From contig CAKMRJ010005634.1 of NCBI GenBank assembly GCA_928212115.1, positions 122,819,376-122,883,375 on the forward strand: a DNA stretch of 64,000 nt, in the 5' to 3' direction. This DNA is from Lactuca virosa (Eukaryota > Streptophyta > Magnoliopsida > Asterales > Asteraceae). This document shows, piece after piece, positions 24,061 to 36,007 of the stretch. Every line of letters begins with the position of its first letter. The first letter of the stretch is position 1. The position numbers and the translations under genes are program-made. The notes under the pieces were generated by a model that saw nothing but the letters and a program-made list of their open reading frames with translations, did no database searches and was not told where the DNA came from.

Positions 24061-24080
24061 GTAGTACGGGCCCATACTAC
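24061..24080 (-). promoter_or_regulatory. Leader palindrome of Gypsy-2, same 20 bases as in Gypsy-1
   Basis: The palindrome is identical to 6623-6642, with conserved flanks (tcgagtacgg and cgctttca or tgctttca on the left). It sits about 0.87 kb from the LTR, against about 0.77 kb in Gypsy-1. It is a candidate dimerisation or packaging hairpin. Confidence 0.6.
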
Positions 24081-24934
24081 CTGCCACATCTACCCATACG
24101 TTCCAAACAGATCATCCCAGTTTTCCTAAGTAGCTACTCAACCTTCTCGATCATCAATCCCGTAAAACCTGGTTGCTCCCCAACGAATACTCTCCTCTAT
24201 CAGCGTGTTCATCTGACTAAGGTCACTCCCTAGGCTCTTCCTAGGTTCTCTTACTTCCCTGCCATCAGCTGCTGAAGAACTCTTTATGACGCCAGCCATC
24301 TACCTCCTGAATATCATCATATTCACTTAGTAGCTGTCTCCCATCATCAAGAGTTCCACAAAACACGAAGCAAGCATCATTCGGGCATCGAATAATCTCT
24401 ACCAACATGTAAAACCACTCTAGGTTATTACTCCACTTGCCCTACTCACACTCAAAGGTATCACTACACTCAAGCAACTCTACCTCTCGCAGGTATCTAA
24501 ATACTCCCTCAGTAGGCTCCTCAACTCTCATCTAGGTATCTCTCCTAGATTATCACTCAGCTCAGAACTCTCTCTACGTGATTCCTGCTAAACACTTTTA
24601 CTCAACTCATATTCAAAAGCACATCTCAAATAGCAGCAACTTCTAGGCTAAGGCATCACAAATCAGGCCACTCTAGTCCTAAAATATGAAATACCTAGCC
24701 TAACCTATAGCATGCATAATATCTCATAAAGTATCTCATAAATATCTCATAACACAAAAGTAAGGGTATTTTGGGAAATCACTGTTCGGGCTCTGGCTGA
24801 TTGTACACACGGATCCAACTCGTTTTCTCTTACACTCTTTCTCTTTTTTTAAAAAATATCTCTTTTGAAAATTTTTCTCAAATCCTCAGTTTGAGTCCAA
24901 ACACACCTGGAGGTGCACCCAAATCCCTCAAACC

Positions 24935-24949
24935 AAGGCTCTGATACCA
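24935..24949 (-). other. Primer binding site of Gypsy-2
   Basis: TGGTATCAGAGCCTT on the minus strand, three bases from the 5' LTR. It is the tRNA-Met type. Confidence 0.9.
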
Positions 24950-24952
24950 ACT

Positions 24953-26780
24953 TGTAACACCATAAATTTTCAAACAAAAGTTTCATTTAAAATCACATAA
25001 TTCTCATAACACATTTCACAAAAATCTCATTTATTTAATTGACAAATCGCAACTCCATAATTGTTTAATTACAACTCCAGGATCCTCAAAAAACATAACT
25101 CTTTCTCTGGTGTGTACAATCAAGCCGGCTCCTTCCCGCGATCACGAAAAGAACCTGAAACACATATCACATAACACTGTAAGCACGAATCTTAGTGAGT
25201 TCCCCAAGATACCACACACAACTCTTTAGCCACTCAAGGCTATAACTCAGTAAGACCCTCCGGTCAATGTGTCTCAGTGGGACCCTCTGATCCCACAACT
25301 CAAATGGACCCTTTGGTCCCTCAACTCAGTAACTCAACAAAACACAGCATACATATCACAAAGACAAATAAGCAGGATATCTCAATACACAGTATATGCA
25401 CATAAGACCCTCCGGTCACACATAGGTTACCACTCAAGGTAAGTATAGTGAGAAGACTCACCTCGGATGATGAACAGTCCCTATAACGCTGCTGCCACGC
25501 GCCGACCTCTAACTCTGAGCCAAACCCACAATTATCTCAATTAGGAACTAAGTCCAAACTCTCACTCATTAGGTCTAAAGGTAGTCCACTAACCAGCCCA
25601 TCAATGACCTAAAACCCATTGGGCCCACCAAGGCCCAATAATAGATGGGCTCTCCCAAGGCCCAATGATCCGGGCCCAACCCTTAAGGCCCAATAATAAA
25701 TTCATCCCAAAAAGCTCACAGAGAGGTTACGCGGGGCGTACCTCTCTTGGTACGCTCAGTTTACTCACACATGCATATAACTGATCGGGGACACCAACCC
25801 AGTACGCGGGGCGTACTGGAACTTACGTTGGGCGTACGCCCAGTTTTGCTTAGTCCATTCTCTTGGTCTTAACCCGTTAAGACCTTAGCTCATTTCTCAG
25901 ATCTGGACTCCCTAATAGCTCTTACTCCATAAAGTCAGTGACTTTAAGCCTTTGCATGGTTGATAAGGTCACAAACAAACAAAACTCTTACTCTCTTAAC
26001 TTAAAATGCTCATATCTCATGCATGGGCTGATTCTCATGTTCAAGAACTCATTTTTATGGATCCTCTCCACTAGAAACACTTAAAAGGACAGATATTAAG
26101 CTCTGGAGTGAAACAACTCATAAAGCCTCAAGCTTTGGGACCAAAAACCCTAAATTGGACCACATCATGCACAAAATAAAAGAATGGGAAAGCTTTAAGC
26201 TTTATGCCTTCAAATGATGCCCCAACCATAAAAAACCTCAGATCTAAAGCCTGGACTCCGACTCCATTCTCTTCCATGTTTTCTCTTCTCTTCAAGAACA
26301 CACAAACACTCTCAAAGGCTCACAATGCACTCACAAGCTCTAAAACGAGGGTTAGGGCACACTTAGGGTTTGATGTCTGAGAATGGTGGCCAGAAATGAG
26401 GCTATCATATCCTTTATATAGGGGACTCACCCTAAATTAGGGTTTTCACTCTGGGCCTAGTACGCCCAGCGTACCCTCTAGTACGCCTAACGTACTAGGT
26501 GGCTCCGCTTAAAAATCACGCACATGAGTACCCTAAGCGTACACACACGTACGCCAGCATACTCCGCTGCCACCTTTTTCAATTAAAGGGCTTATCCTGC
26601 TATAACTTCAAACTTCCATTGCTTCCTCGATATAACTCCATTTCCAATGAATCTCATATTCTCGGAAAGGTGACGAGATGCCCTATGCTCCTAGCAACTC
26701 GTCGCAAACCCGAGACTTCCTCATGCCTGGGTTGCAGTCCACGCACCCTAATCACGGACGATCTGAAACAGAATGTTACA
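24953..26780 (-). repeat. 5' LTR of Gypsy-2
   Basis: It pairs with 18867-20643. A TATA-type TATATAAAGG lies at about 26409-26421 on the minus strand, with GTACG palindromes just upstream (26460-26560) and more in 25730-25850. One ~30-base segment carrying an extra GTACG-type palindrome near 25815 is absent from the other LTR. Confidence 0.95.
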
Positions 26781-26785
26781 AGAAA

Positions 26786-27005
26786 GCTCTGAGAAGTAGA
26801 GCTTTCGGCTTAGAAGCTTTTGCCCGCGCAAAGTCTGATTTCTCGCTAAACCACCTGTAAGTTGAGTTATGATTACCGTGCTTTAAGCTTAAGTGTATAA
26901 CTTATGTTTAAGTTCATTATCATTATTATGAACCTATAAACAAGATTTATCAGTGATTCCAAGTCGTTATATTGACTGACCTACTTATGTGGATGATGTC
27001 TAGGC
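26786..27005 (+). repeat. Solo LTR, middle piece
   Basis: Starts gctctgagaagtagagctttcggc, the counterpart of 46816-46850 in the complete LTR, and runs to the Copia copy 2 target site taggc (27001-27005). Confidence 0.8.
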
Positions 27006-27775
27006 TGAAGGGTTTTGAGCATTCTAACACTCCTAAGTGTACATGCAACCATAAATACCTTGGATCTATGTTTTCTCTATAATACATGCAAATATGAATA
27101 TTCCAAGGTATTATCCTAACTAGCATACAAAACATTGATTCATATGGAATAATACAAGTTAGAAGACATACATTTTGATGTAGCTTGATTCCATGGAGCT
27201 TAAGAGCCTAGTGCCTCAAGTGTGACACCTCAAATGGTTCACACAACATCAAATGCACTTGGAATAACTTAGAGAGAAATGAACACTTCATGAAATCGGC
27301 TAGCCCTCACCTTTCCTTCATAGTCTCTCATGGTGGCCGATTTTGACAAGAATAAGATGCTTATATAGTGTGTCACAATTAGGGTTACGCCATGTAAACC
27401 CTAATTGTCATGGCCTTTCATTTCCATGATCCATGGGTACAAAAACACCATGGAGCATCCTATGGGTTTTAGCCCAGCTTGATAATCCATGGAGCATTAG
27501 CCCACAATACAAGTATGGATGATTTACACAATCAACCCATATATTTAATTAGTTTCCTTTTGATCACTTAATTAATTCCAAATTAATTCTTGATCAGGTA
27601 CTAATTAAATAATCTTATTAATATATTAGAACTTATAATATATTAGCAAACCTTAAGTGTTATTTCTCTCATTTTAGTCTATCCAAATGCATGATGCCAT
27701 GCAACCCAAATGGACCATGCCAACCGGGTCAAGTACATACCAAATTTAGTTGTGGACTTAGACACTAATCCAACA
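27006..27775 (-). repeat. 3' LTR of Copia-like copy 2
   Basis: Outer end tgaaggg, inner end ccaaca. It has a TATA-type TATATAA on the minus strand at about 27360-27367. Upstream of it is an inverted repeat with 12-base arms (27375-27408) made of AGGGTT/AACCCT. Confidence 0.92.
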
Positions 27776-30700
27776 GTCTTCCACTTGGATAAGTCTAAAA
27801 CTATTATTGCGTATGACTTCAAAACCCGACTAGCAATCGTAGCTCGCTGCCGTCGAACTCTGAACAAATCAATGACGCGTCCATCAGATAAGGGATCATA
27901 TATTCCTCTATTCTAGATATCATATGGACTGAGACATGGATTAAAATCATTCTCTCTGTCCATTTTTTGTTTCCCGATTTCCGATTTATGACGACCGACT
28001 AATTGAACAAATCAAATCAGTCCTGGCTTGGCCAAGCACTTCGGGGTGTCATCACTAAATCATCGAGGGGCCCACAGATATCGCTTTTATCCCTTTAAGG
28101 GTAAAAGGAATGGATAAACTTCGACTCATATGGCTTGTTCTACTACTTGTTGAATCATACACAAAGGCACGTTTTATAACATCGAGTTACCAATGCGTTT
28201 TCATGCAATCAATGTATAACCAACTCATAGTAACAACTCATATCTCTAGGTTTGAAGAATATAAGATATTATCGTCACATGATCACTCGTGATAAAATCC
28301 ATGAAGTGAGTCAAATGAGCATGGGTTGAATCCAATACTCAGAACTTATGAGCACTCATGAGTGTTGTAGCACCGCTTTGTCCAACATCTTAGACCTCTA
28401 CAAGCCAACCCATGACAATCTTGATTCATATCTACTTCCAACATATGACCGACTGTGGATGGTTTGAATAACTTAGTCATTCAGGAAGAACAACCTAGTT
28501 ATTCTGGAAGTCAAAACATGCAAAGTGAAACACAAGAATAATCGAATCCAATATGGTCTCAGAACTTATGAATATAAATAAACACACCTTTTATTTATCA
28601 CCATATTGATTACCCATCATTCATTGCATACTGTTTCAAACTATCAACTTTATACTTGAATTAAAACAATAGATGTCCCATGCTCCGAGCATGTACACTA
28701 TGTTTTCTAAACACTAGTCATGCCATACACCAAGTATGCACACTATGTTTGTCTAAACATTAGTTATGCCATACACCAAGTATGCATACTAAGTTTGTCT
28801 ATGGTCTTTACTTTGTGAAATAGATCGATTGAACATAATTCCAATGATTCTCATTTCACAATCCCAAATCCTTACCGCAAATTCAAGAATTCCAAATCCT
28901 GCCATTTACCTAAATCTGTTAGATTCTATACTTATATGCATTGATCCTCTTGTAATGATTATGCACAAAGTCACAAAGACTTGTCAACAGACATTACAGA
29001 GTATTCCAATGGAGATCAACTCCGTGGAAACATCCTTCTTGCATTAAGTTTTTCTAATCTTACACAAATTGAATAACTTCCACCTATGGAAACATTTCCA
29101 TATTCCCATTTTGACTATCACTTCTGAACAAGAGTTGCCTCTTTTCAAAATATGTCAATATGGTCCTTCCAAAATTAACACTATACTTCCAACTGTCCCT
29201 TAGCAACTAATCTTTTGGAAAACCTTAGATTGTCCTCGACAATTGCTTAATCATTTTAGTCATATCCAATTCTAGACCTTTTCCCTTCTTAATGCCCCAT
29301 GCATTTGGAAAAATTTAGAAAGGATGAATATTATAGCACATGCAATCGATCCTATATCCGAAGCATATGGGACACGATTCCTGATGTCTCACATAAAGAC
29401 ATGATACTAGACCAGTCCTTTTGCTACAATATTTCTATTTGCCAAGTTCTCATAATTCAGATTATGAAAAGGGATGTCGTAATCATAATCGAATTTTAGA
29501 ACGCAAATAATGGACCCATATATAGAATTTCCTTATGTTGAGCCATTCCAACACAAATTTCATATATATCCTTGACTAAAGATGATTAAAACCTCAATCT
29601 AATCTTTTAGAATTGAAATGAAGTATAATTTCCTCTCCCTTAATTATAGCAAAACAATTTTTCAACCCCTGCAACTTTACGAATTGAAACTTTTGTTTTC
29701 TATGATTAACATTTGCTATCTTGCAATACTAATAATAATTATCACGCTCCCACTAACATGATGATTATTAGCATAACACTTACACTCCCACTAGCTTTGA
29801 CATGTACTCAGAAATCAGCTGAACTTCTAGAAATCAATACTTTATTGACTTTCTTACCAAAGTTCAGATTTCTGATACGAGATGTTTTGATAAGACTTAA
29901 TCAAAATTACACACCTTTCCTTAGATAGCTCACATGTGTGTCTAAACAATTTTTAGAACTATGAAAAGGGATGCCGTAATCATAGTCTCAATTGTTTAGA
30001 CCTTTTCCATTTCTCACAAGTCCATGTTAGTGTGCCGGTTAACCACACACGCTCCACTAACGACTTTGAGAATGCAAATATCACAACTGTTATCTACTTA
30101 AAATCTACTTAGTGAAAGTGTTTCCTCACCATCATTTTCATGAATCGGAGAGAAACCTTATGACACTTAGATTTTATGGTGTATGTGTTCTTATCCATGT
30201 GAATTTGTCAAAACCATAATCACAAGACAAGGATAATGACAAATCCAAACTCATATGGACTGAACTCAATCTTAATTTCTTGCCACCTAGCAGCACAAGG
30301 GCCTGCCATTGCTTCCAAGTTGTTATGCAACCAATTGAGAACTCTCAAAACTCATATGCAAAGCCAACTTTAACTGGAATGGGCACAGAAATAGAAATAT
30401 GTCAACACGATAGGTTATAAACCTCACGTCGTGTGCTAGTGTCAAACTACAGGTTTTTATTCTTGATTAGATCTTGAAATTCTTTCAGGATCTTTAAGAC
30501 TCCCACTGTCCTGTTAACATATAAGACTATCTTGCCAAATATTCAAGAGATAGTGCAGATTCTTTATCAAGACAAACACTTCACACAATTGGCCTTAGTT
30601 GGTCTTTGTTTTATCCAAAACATCACAACTTACCAATTTCAAATGTACAAGAGTAGAAAAACATTTTACTCTTACATTTGACGAGTGTTATAAACCTTCT

Positions 30701-31689
30701 TTAAGATGTGTCACTCAAGTTACAGTCTTGGAGTATGACTCTAAGACTTGTTTCGGAACGAAGTATGACTCATCTTCTTGATTAAACCATTTCAACAATT
30801 CATGACTCCTCTTCTTAGCCATAAGAATGCACTAAGATGTCCTTAGAAGACCAATTGTGATATGGTTCTTTAATCATTAAGATGATCACAAAACATGATA
30901 CTAAAGTACTCTCCCATCTTTTCAGATTTGAGAAACTTTTATCTTTCTGCCTAATTTGATTCTTCTCATTCGTTCTGCCATACATCAAAACTTTTCCAAT
31001 GTTTCAGTATTATACTTAATCTGGTAAGTAAAACCATATTTACTAAACTTTAGTAAATCATGACGAATAGTCTTAACGATCTTTATGGCGGACTTGATCA
31101 GTGCACAAGAATGTGTACTCGATCCCTTAGTCCTTCACTTGACTCACATATACATGTGAACAAGGAATTAGTCTTAATTTTCCAAAGATGAAAATTCTCA
31201 TTCATCATACTATACAACTTGCATGATTCCAAGTTTCGGTCCAATTAAAACTTGGGTGATGAGAATCTTTCCTTATTTGGTAAATTAGACATTACCATAA
31301 ATGAAAGAAACAAATCCATTTTCCAATATTGCTATCAATGGAATCATATAAGCAACAATTTTTCACAAATGCCATTGTAAGGATACTTAGAATAAATAAA
31401 ATCAAAAATTTTCCTTTTATTTTAAAACTTTGCGGAAGAACTTATCCTTACAGTGCAAAAGCATATGAAAAACTTGTTGTTATCTACACCTAAGCAATAT
31501 ATCATAACTCCTAAGCAACAACTTAAAATTCTGATCACCGAACCATGCGATCGAAATCCATCTTCGCGATCAGAATCAGCATATACTTCCTTTAAGTTTC
31601 TTCACTTTTCTTTGATTCTTAAAACATCAACATGTGACCCAGTCACATCATGTGATAAGAATCTCAGAATAGAAACTTAACAGAGTTAG
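27776..31689 (-). other. Non-coding 3' internal region of Copia-like copy 2
   Basis: This is the counterpart of 10613-14326. No protease, integrase or RT motif is visible. It contains the reverse-complement GTTAGTGGAGCG module at 30025-30064 next to gggatgccgtaatc (about 29967), and another gggatgtcgtaatc at about 29470. Confidence 0.7.
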
Positions 31690-32319
31690 ATAGTGGACTT
31701 TACCTGAAGTAGAGTCAAACTTCTTGACTTGATCAACCTTATGATCTTTCAGGTAAATAGGTAGCTTCGCAATCAATGCCCCTTCCTTTGGTAAGAGAAA
31801 CATATGGACTCTTTGGGAATGGTACATGGGACTATCCCAGACTTAGCCTTTCTCTTTACCATTTGGTCAACAGAGTTGACTGTGGCCGATCCCTTTCCAT
31901 TGGGAAAAGAAAGCCTTTGCTAGATATCCTATGTTACCTTTGTCAATGTCCATTGGGAAGTTGTTCTCCTAATCAAATTTGCTTTACTAGTCCTCAAATC
32001 ATTGCTGATTCAGCAGCACCAAGCAAATAGATAAGATCATTAAGGGTCATGTCATAGTCTGTTCCATAGTAGTCCCAAAGGAACTCACTATGTGACTTAG
32101 AAAGTGATTGAACATCCAACTTTCTTTAGACTTTGACACCCAACTCTCCCGGCTTGTCAATATGTGACTTCATCCCCAAGATGCGATCACACATAGACCT
32201 TGCTTGCCAATAGGGCTTGAGTGACCTTGAACTTGTAGGCCAGGGAGAATAATTAGAGGAGGTGGAGGAAGTGAAGTTCCAAGAGATTTGGGAAGATCAT
32301 AGATGTCTGAACTAGACAT
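31690..32319 (-). pseudogene. Decayed gag of Copia-like copy 2
   Basis: The start codon at 32319 opens MSSSDIYDLPKSLG, matching MSSSDNYGLPYPFG of the intact copy 3 gag. The frame then shifts; remnants of the LPPPP...ILP segment and the terminal K-x-F-D-S-T-S-G region (near 31720-31700) remain. The CCHC knuckle is not intact. Confidence 0.7.
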
Positions 32320-33110
32320 CTTTTGGGAGATATTCAAGATAGTTGATCTAAAGTCCTTAATATAACACCCAATACGAAATATTAAGGCTAGGACCCAACA
32401 CAATACTTTTATAACTTGGAAGAGGGATGCCATAATCCAAGCTATAAAATATTTGAAGGTAGGAGAATGGCAATTCACCAATTTCCACCATGAAAACGAA
32501 ATAATTTAATTAGGTTTTACTTGGATTTGAAACTCCTAGATCTTTTGAGATTCATTGAACTGTTCAATGGCATGTTTCAATCTCGATTGTGCCCTCTCAA
32601 ATTTTGTGACTGGGATGCCGAGGATCACAAAACAAGGTGTGAATAACCATGCAAATATACTTGGTACCCTTAATATTTAGCCCTCAATCGATGTGTCGGT
32701 TAACCACACGCGCTCCACCGATACTATGATAAACATTAAGTTACCCTTTGCCTATCTTGTTAAATCCAGGTTAGTGAGTCGGTTACCCACACGCGCTCCA
32801 CTAACGACTTAAGCAAAGTGCAAAGTGTAATTTCATGGGTTAGCACCAAATTCACATTTTCCTAAGTAACTAAGATTGGGAATTTATAAAAGTTTAGTTA
32901 CTTAGTATTTATCATTAATACTTTTAATGAAGGGAGAATTCTAGTCCTTCTCCTACCCGTTCGGCTAATGACCCTCCACCAGTCAAGGAAGAGGTGGGTG
33001 AGAGTGGACACCCATTAAACTGCCATTTTATAGGCAGTAACCTTATACCCCCTTTATAGACCGACTTCGTGAATGAGGCCTACTAACGGTAAGACTGACT
33101 TGCTCTTATA

Positions 33111-33115
33111 CATAC

Positions 33116-33146
<31 letters not shown>

Positions 33147-33172
33147 ATAGATATATATATATATATATATTA
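33111..33172. repeat. AT dinucleotide microsatellite
   Basis: About 60 bases of (TA)n with two interruptions, inside Copia copy 2 between leader and primer site. Confidence 0.9.
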
Positions 33173-33968
33173 TTAACTTATAATAATATAAAGTATAAGG
33201 ATTGAATTTTAACTTTTAAAATTCTAAGGGCTTAACTTGGAATTAAAGTATTCATAAGGGAAAACTTTACAAATTCCAAAACTTGAGGGCAAGTTTTGAA
33301 ACTATTCAAATCTATTCAATTCCATAACTTATGTGTTTAAAGTAGTTTTAATTCAAAAACTCTTCAAGTTCCATAACTTGAGGACAAGTTATTGAAGACT
33401 TTAAACTATTAAAAGAATATGACTTTTCTTTATTCATAACCTATGGAAATATTTATGAGTTTTATGAATCTTAAATGTGACTTTTCATATAACTTGAGGA
33501 CAAGTTACAAAAACACATTTTAGAACCAACTCTTAGATTAATTTGGATTGAAAACAACAACTGCACATAACTTTTCTATTAATCTAAGCAACTCATAAGA
33601 ACAAGATAATTCAATCAAGCTTTTTCATGTAATTAGCCTAACCATTAAACTAATACAAAACATGAATCTATTGACAATTATATTTGAAATTGGATTAGCA
33701 TGAACATTACCACATCAAAAACAGGTTTATAAATTGAAAAACAGCTTAGGGTAATGTTCCTAGTCCAATTCTAGCCAAAACAGTCGAAGATATGTTGTCA
33801 GGGGCTCCTACTCGTCGAGTGTATGAACCTACTCGACAAGCAGTATGATTTTCTTCATGGAATCGGCGAGTCCATCAGTGGACTCGGCGAGTCCAGTGCC
33901 CAGACAGTCAGAAAATCGATTTTTTTCAGCTTTTTCAGCAATTTGCATCAAGTATAATTGAAAACAAG

Positions 33969-33986
33969 CCTAGGCTTTGATACCAC
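33969..33986 (-). other. Primer binding site of Copia-like copy 2
   Basis: TGGTATCAAAGCCTAGGC on the minus strand, one base from the 5' LTR. It is the tRNA-Met type, with one change from the site of copy 3. Confidence 0.85.
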
Positions 33987-33987
33987 T

Positions 33988-34755
33988 GAAGGGTTTTGAG
34001 CATTCTAACACTCCTAAATGTACATGCAACCCTAAATACCTTGGATCTATGTTTTCTCTATTATACATGCAAATATGAATATTCCAAGGTATTATCCTAA
34101 CTAGCATACAAAACATTGATTCATATGGAATAATACAAGTTAGAAGACATACCTTTTGATGTAGCTTGATTCCATGGAGATTAAGAGCCTAGTGCCTCAA
34201 GTGTGACACCTCAAATGGTTCACACAACATCAAATGCACTTGGAATAACTTAGAGAGAAATGAAAACTTCATGAAATCGGCTAGCCCTCACCTTTCCTTC
34301 ATAGTCTCTCATGGTGGCCGATTTTGACAAGAATAAGATGTTTATATAGTGTGTCACAATTAGGGTTACGCCATGTAAACCCTAATTGTCATGGCCTTTC
34401 ATTTCCATGATCCATGGGTACAAAAACACCATGGAGCATCCTATGGGTTTTAGCCCAACTTGATAATCCATGGAGCATTAGCCCACTATACAAGTATGGA
34501 TGATTTACACAATCAACCCATATATTTAATTAGTCTCCTTTTGATCACTTAATTAATTCCAAATTAATTCTTGATCAATACTAATTAAATAATCTTATTA
34601 ATATATTAGTACTTATAATATATTAGCAAACCTTAAGGGTTATTTCTCTCATTTTAGTCTATCCAAATGCATGATGCCATGCAACCCAAATGGACCATGC
34701 CAATCAGGTCAAGTACATACCAAATATAGTTGTGGACTTAGACACTAATGCAACA
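33988..34755 (-). repeat. 5' LTR of Copia-like copy 2
   Basis: It pairs with 27006-27775 with only a few differences. TATA-type TATATAA is near 34341-34348 on the minus strand and the AGGGTT/AACCCT hairpin is at 34356-34389. Confidence 0.92.
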
Positions 34756-34760
34756 TAGGC

Positions 34761-35580
34761 TGTATTTAGTAAGGTGTTTAAAGTGGGATTTCCAAACAGT
34801 ATACTTTGTATACCAAACAGACCCTACCTCCGATATGATCCTACCTGGTTGTTCCTTACTTGATAGATCTTGAAGTAGACTTTGAATTAATGATGAATTT
34901 AGACTAATAATTAGTCACAATAAATATCAGACTAAGACTTAGTGATAATTATACTAGGTTACGTTTAAGGAAAATGCAGTTGCTAGGAGCGAAGTGTTGT
35001 CCGAGTTTCGAGTCATCACTTTAACAAGTTAGTGCATAGTCCCTTTCATGAACATGAATTTAATACAAGTATTAATTAAAGTATTAAATATATGTTTATG
35101 TGTGAGATATTTGGTATTGCCTAAAGTACGTGTTAAGAGCATATCTGATAATATATGATGATTTAGGACTTACAGAATAAACCTAAATTAATTAAGATGA
35201 ATATCCGGTAGTATCTCCTTATGAGTACGGGTGAGATATAAATGGTGGGTAGAACTTTAAACTTTACCATTGATCCGAGAACATGGATTAGACATAGTCT
35301 TTCGTCCTTAGTCCGAGAGTATGGAGAGTGCATAGTTTTTTATTAATCTGAGAGCATGGATTAGACATAGTCATTCGTCCCTAGTCCGAGAGTATGGAGT
35401 GGGCATAGTCATTTGTCATTGATCCGAAAGAATGGATTAGACGTAATCGTTCATACCTGATTCGGGAGTATGGATTAGGTAAATCCATTCATTTTAGATC
35501 CGAGAGTATGGATTTTGTCGTTGTGAGGATCGACGTAGTGGGGAAAAGTTCTTATATGAGGTGAAATTGTATCCTGCGAG

Positions 35581-35642
<62 letters not shown>

Positions 35643-36007
35643 ATAACATTGTGGGATTGAAATCCCTATGTACTCACCAGGTTTGCCAAACTGACCCACT
35701 CATTTTATTGTATCACAGGTAGCGATATTAAAGATATATTCTGCTTAGAGATTCAAGGAGTATTAGTCCACCAGTTTAATTACTGTAAGGCTTGTAATAT
35801 TTCGTTATGCTTATGTTTCTATATTAACAATGACATCCCAATGTTTTAATATAAATAAAATACATTTCTTTGGAAATGCTTTGATAATATCATTATCATA
35901 TTTTTGGGAACAAATTCCGCAATATTATTCTTCAAAAATGATACTCTGATTTTTAAATAAGCATAAACAAATCGGTCTTTTCTGGCCGTGAAAATGGGGA
36001 TGTCACA
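34761..36007 (+). repeat. Solo LTR, R-U5 piece with CCGAGAG repeats
   Basis: It contains alternating phrases tccgagagcatggattagac and gtccgagagtatgga (about 35275-35515), matching 43515-43850 and 47640-47990. A (TA)n run lies at 35585-35639. It ends ggggatgtcaca at the ttgaa duplication. Confidence 0.8.
35585..35639. repeat. AT dinucleotide microsatellite
   Basis: About 27 uninterrupted TA units inside the solo LTR. The homologous place near 43940 and 48065 has only a short atatatatg run, so the array expanded in this copy. Confidence 0.9.

Larger units (their letters stand above)
20644..24952 (-). other. Internal region of Gypsy-2 without coding capacity
   Basis: The longest open frames are about 100 codons, lie mostly on the antisense strand and resemble nothing known. 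Short patches recall Gypsy-1, such as ctcccccactcagggttcg near 22941 compared with ctcccccacttggggctc near 4890. Two tandem arrays occur (21665-22060 and 23884-24010). The leader end (about 24030-24950) is the part best conserved with Gypsy-1. Confidence 0.7.
18867..26780 (-). mobile_element. Gypsy-2: non-autonomous chromovirus-related element (TSD agaaa)
   Basis: LTRs 18867-20643 (1777 bases) and 24953-26780 (1828 bases) flank a 4.3-kb internal region. The perfect duplication agaaa is at 18862-18866 and 26781-26785. The primer site reads TGGTATCAGAGCCTT on the minus strand (24935-24949); the polypurine tract is at 20644-20658. No frame encodes a Gag, RT or integrase. The terminal piece of pol (DFEGEI, near 20660-20690) and a leader hairpin shared with Gypsy-1 remain, suggesting descent from a Gypsy-1-like element and dependence on its proteins (inference). 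Confidence 0.85.
27006..34755 (-). mobile_element. Gag-only Copia-like element, copy 2 (complete, TSD taggc)
   Basis: LTRs are 27006-27775 (770 bases) and 33988-34755 (768 bases). The perfect duplication taggc is at 27001-27005 and 34756-34760. The primer site on the minus strand reads TGGTATCAAAGCCTAGGC (33969-33986) and the polypurine tract reads ccaagtggaagac (27776-27788), the Copia type. The 6.2-kb interior has a decayed gag and no recognisable pol. This is the only copy with both ends in the window and defines the family structure. Confidence 0.92.
17975..36007 (+). mobile_element. Solo LTR of the Gypsy-3 family with two nested elements (TSD ttgaa)
   Basis: Pieces 17975-18866, 26786-27005 and 34761-36007 together form about 2.36 kb that parallels the 2571-base LTR at 45865-48435, beginning tgtaacgcc and ending ggatgtcaca. 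The flanks carry a perfect 5-bp duplication, ttgaa (17970-17974 and 36008-36012). No internal region of this family lies between, so this is a solo LTR left by LTR-LTR recombination, later hit by Gypsy-2 and Copia copy 2. Confidence 0.85.

Noticed and set aside
32170..32481. 103-codon minus-strand frame as a separate gene
   Set aside because: It is the leader plus the beginning of the broken gag in Copia copy 2. The real gag start is the internal ATG at 32319.
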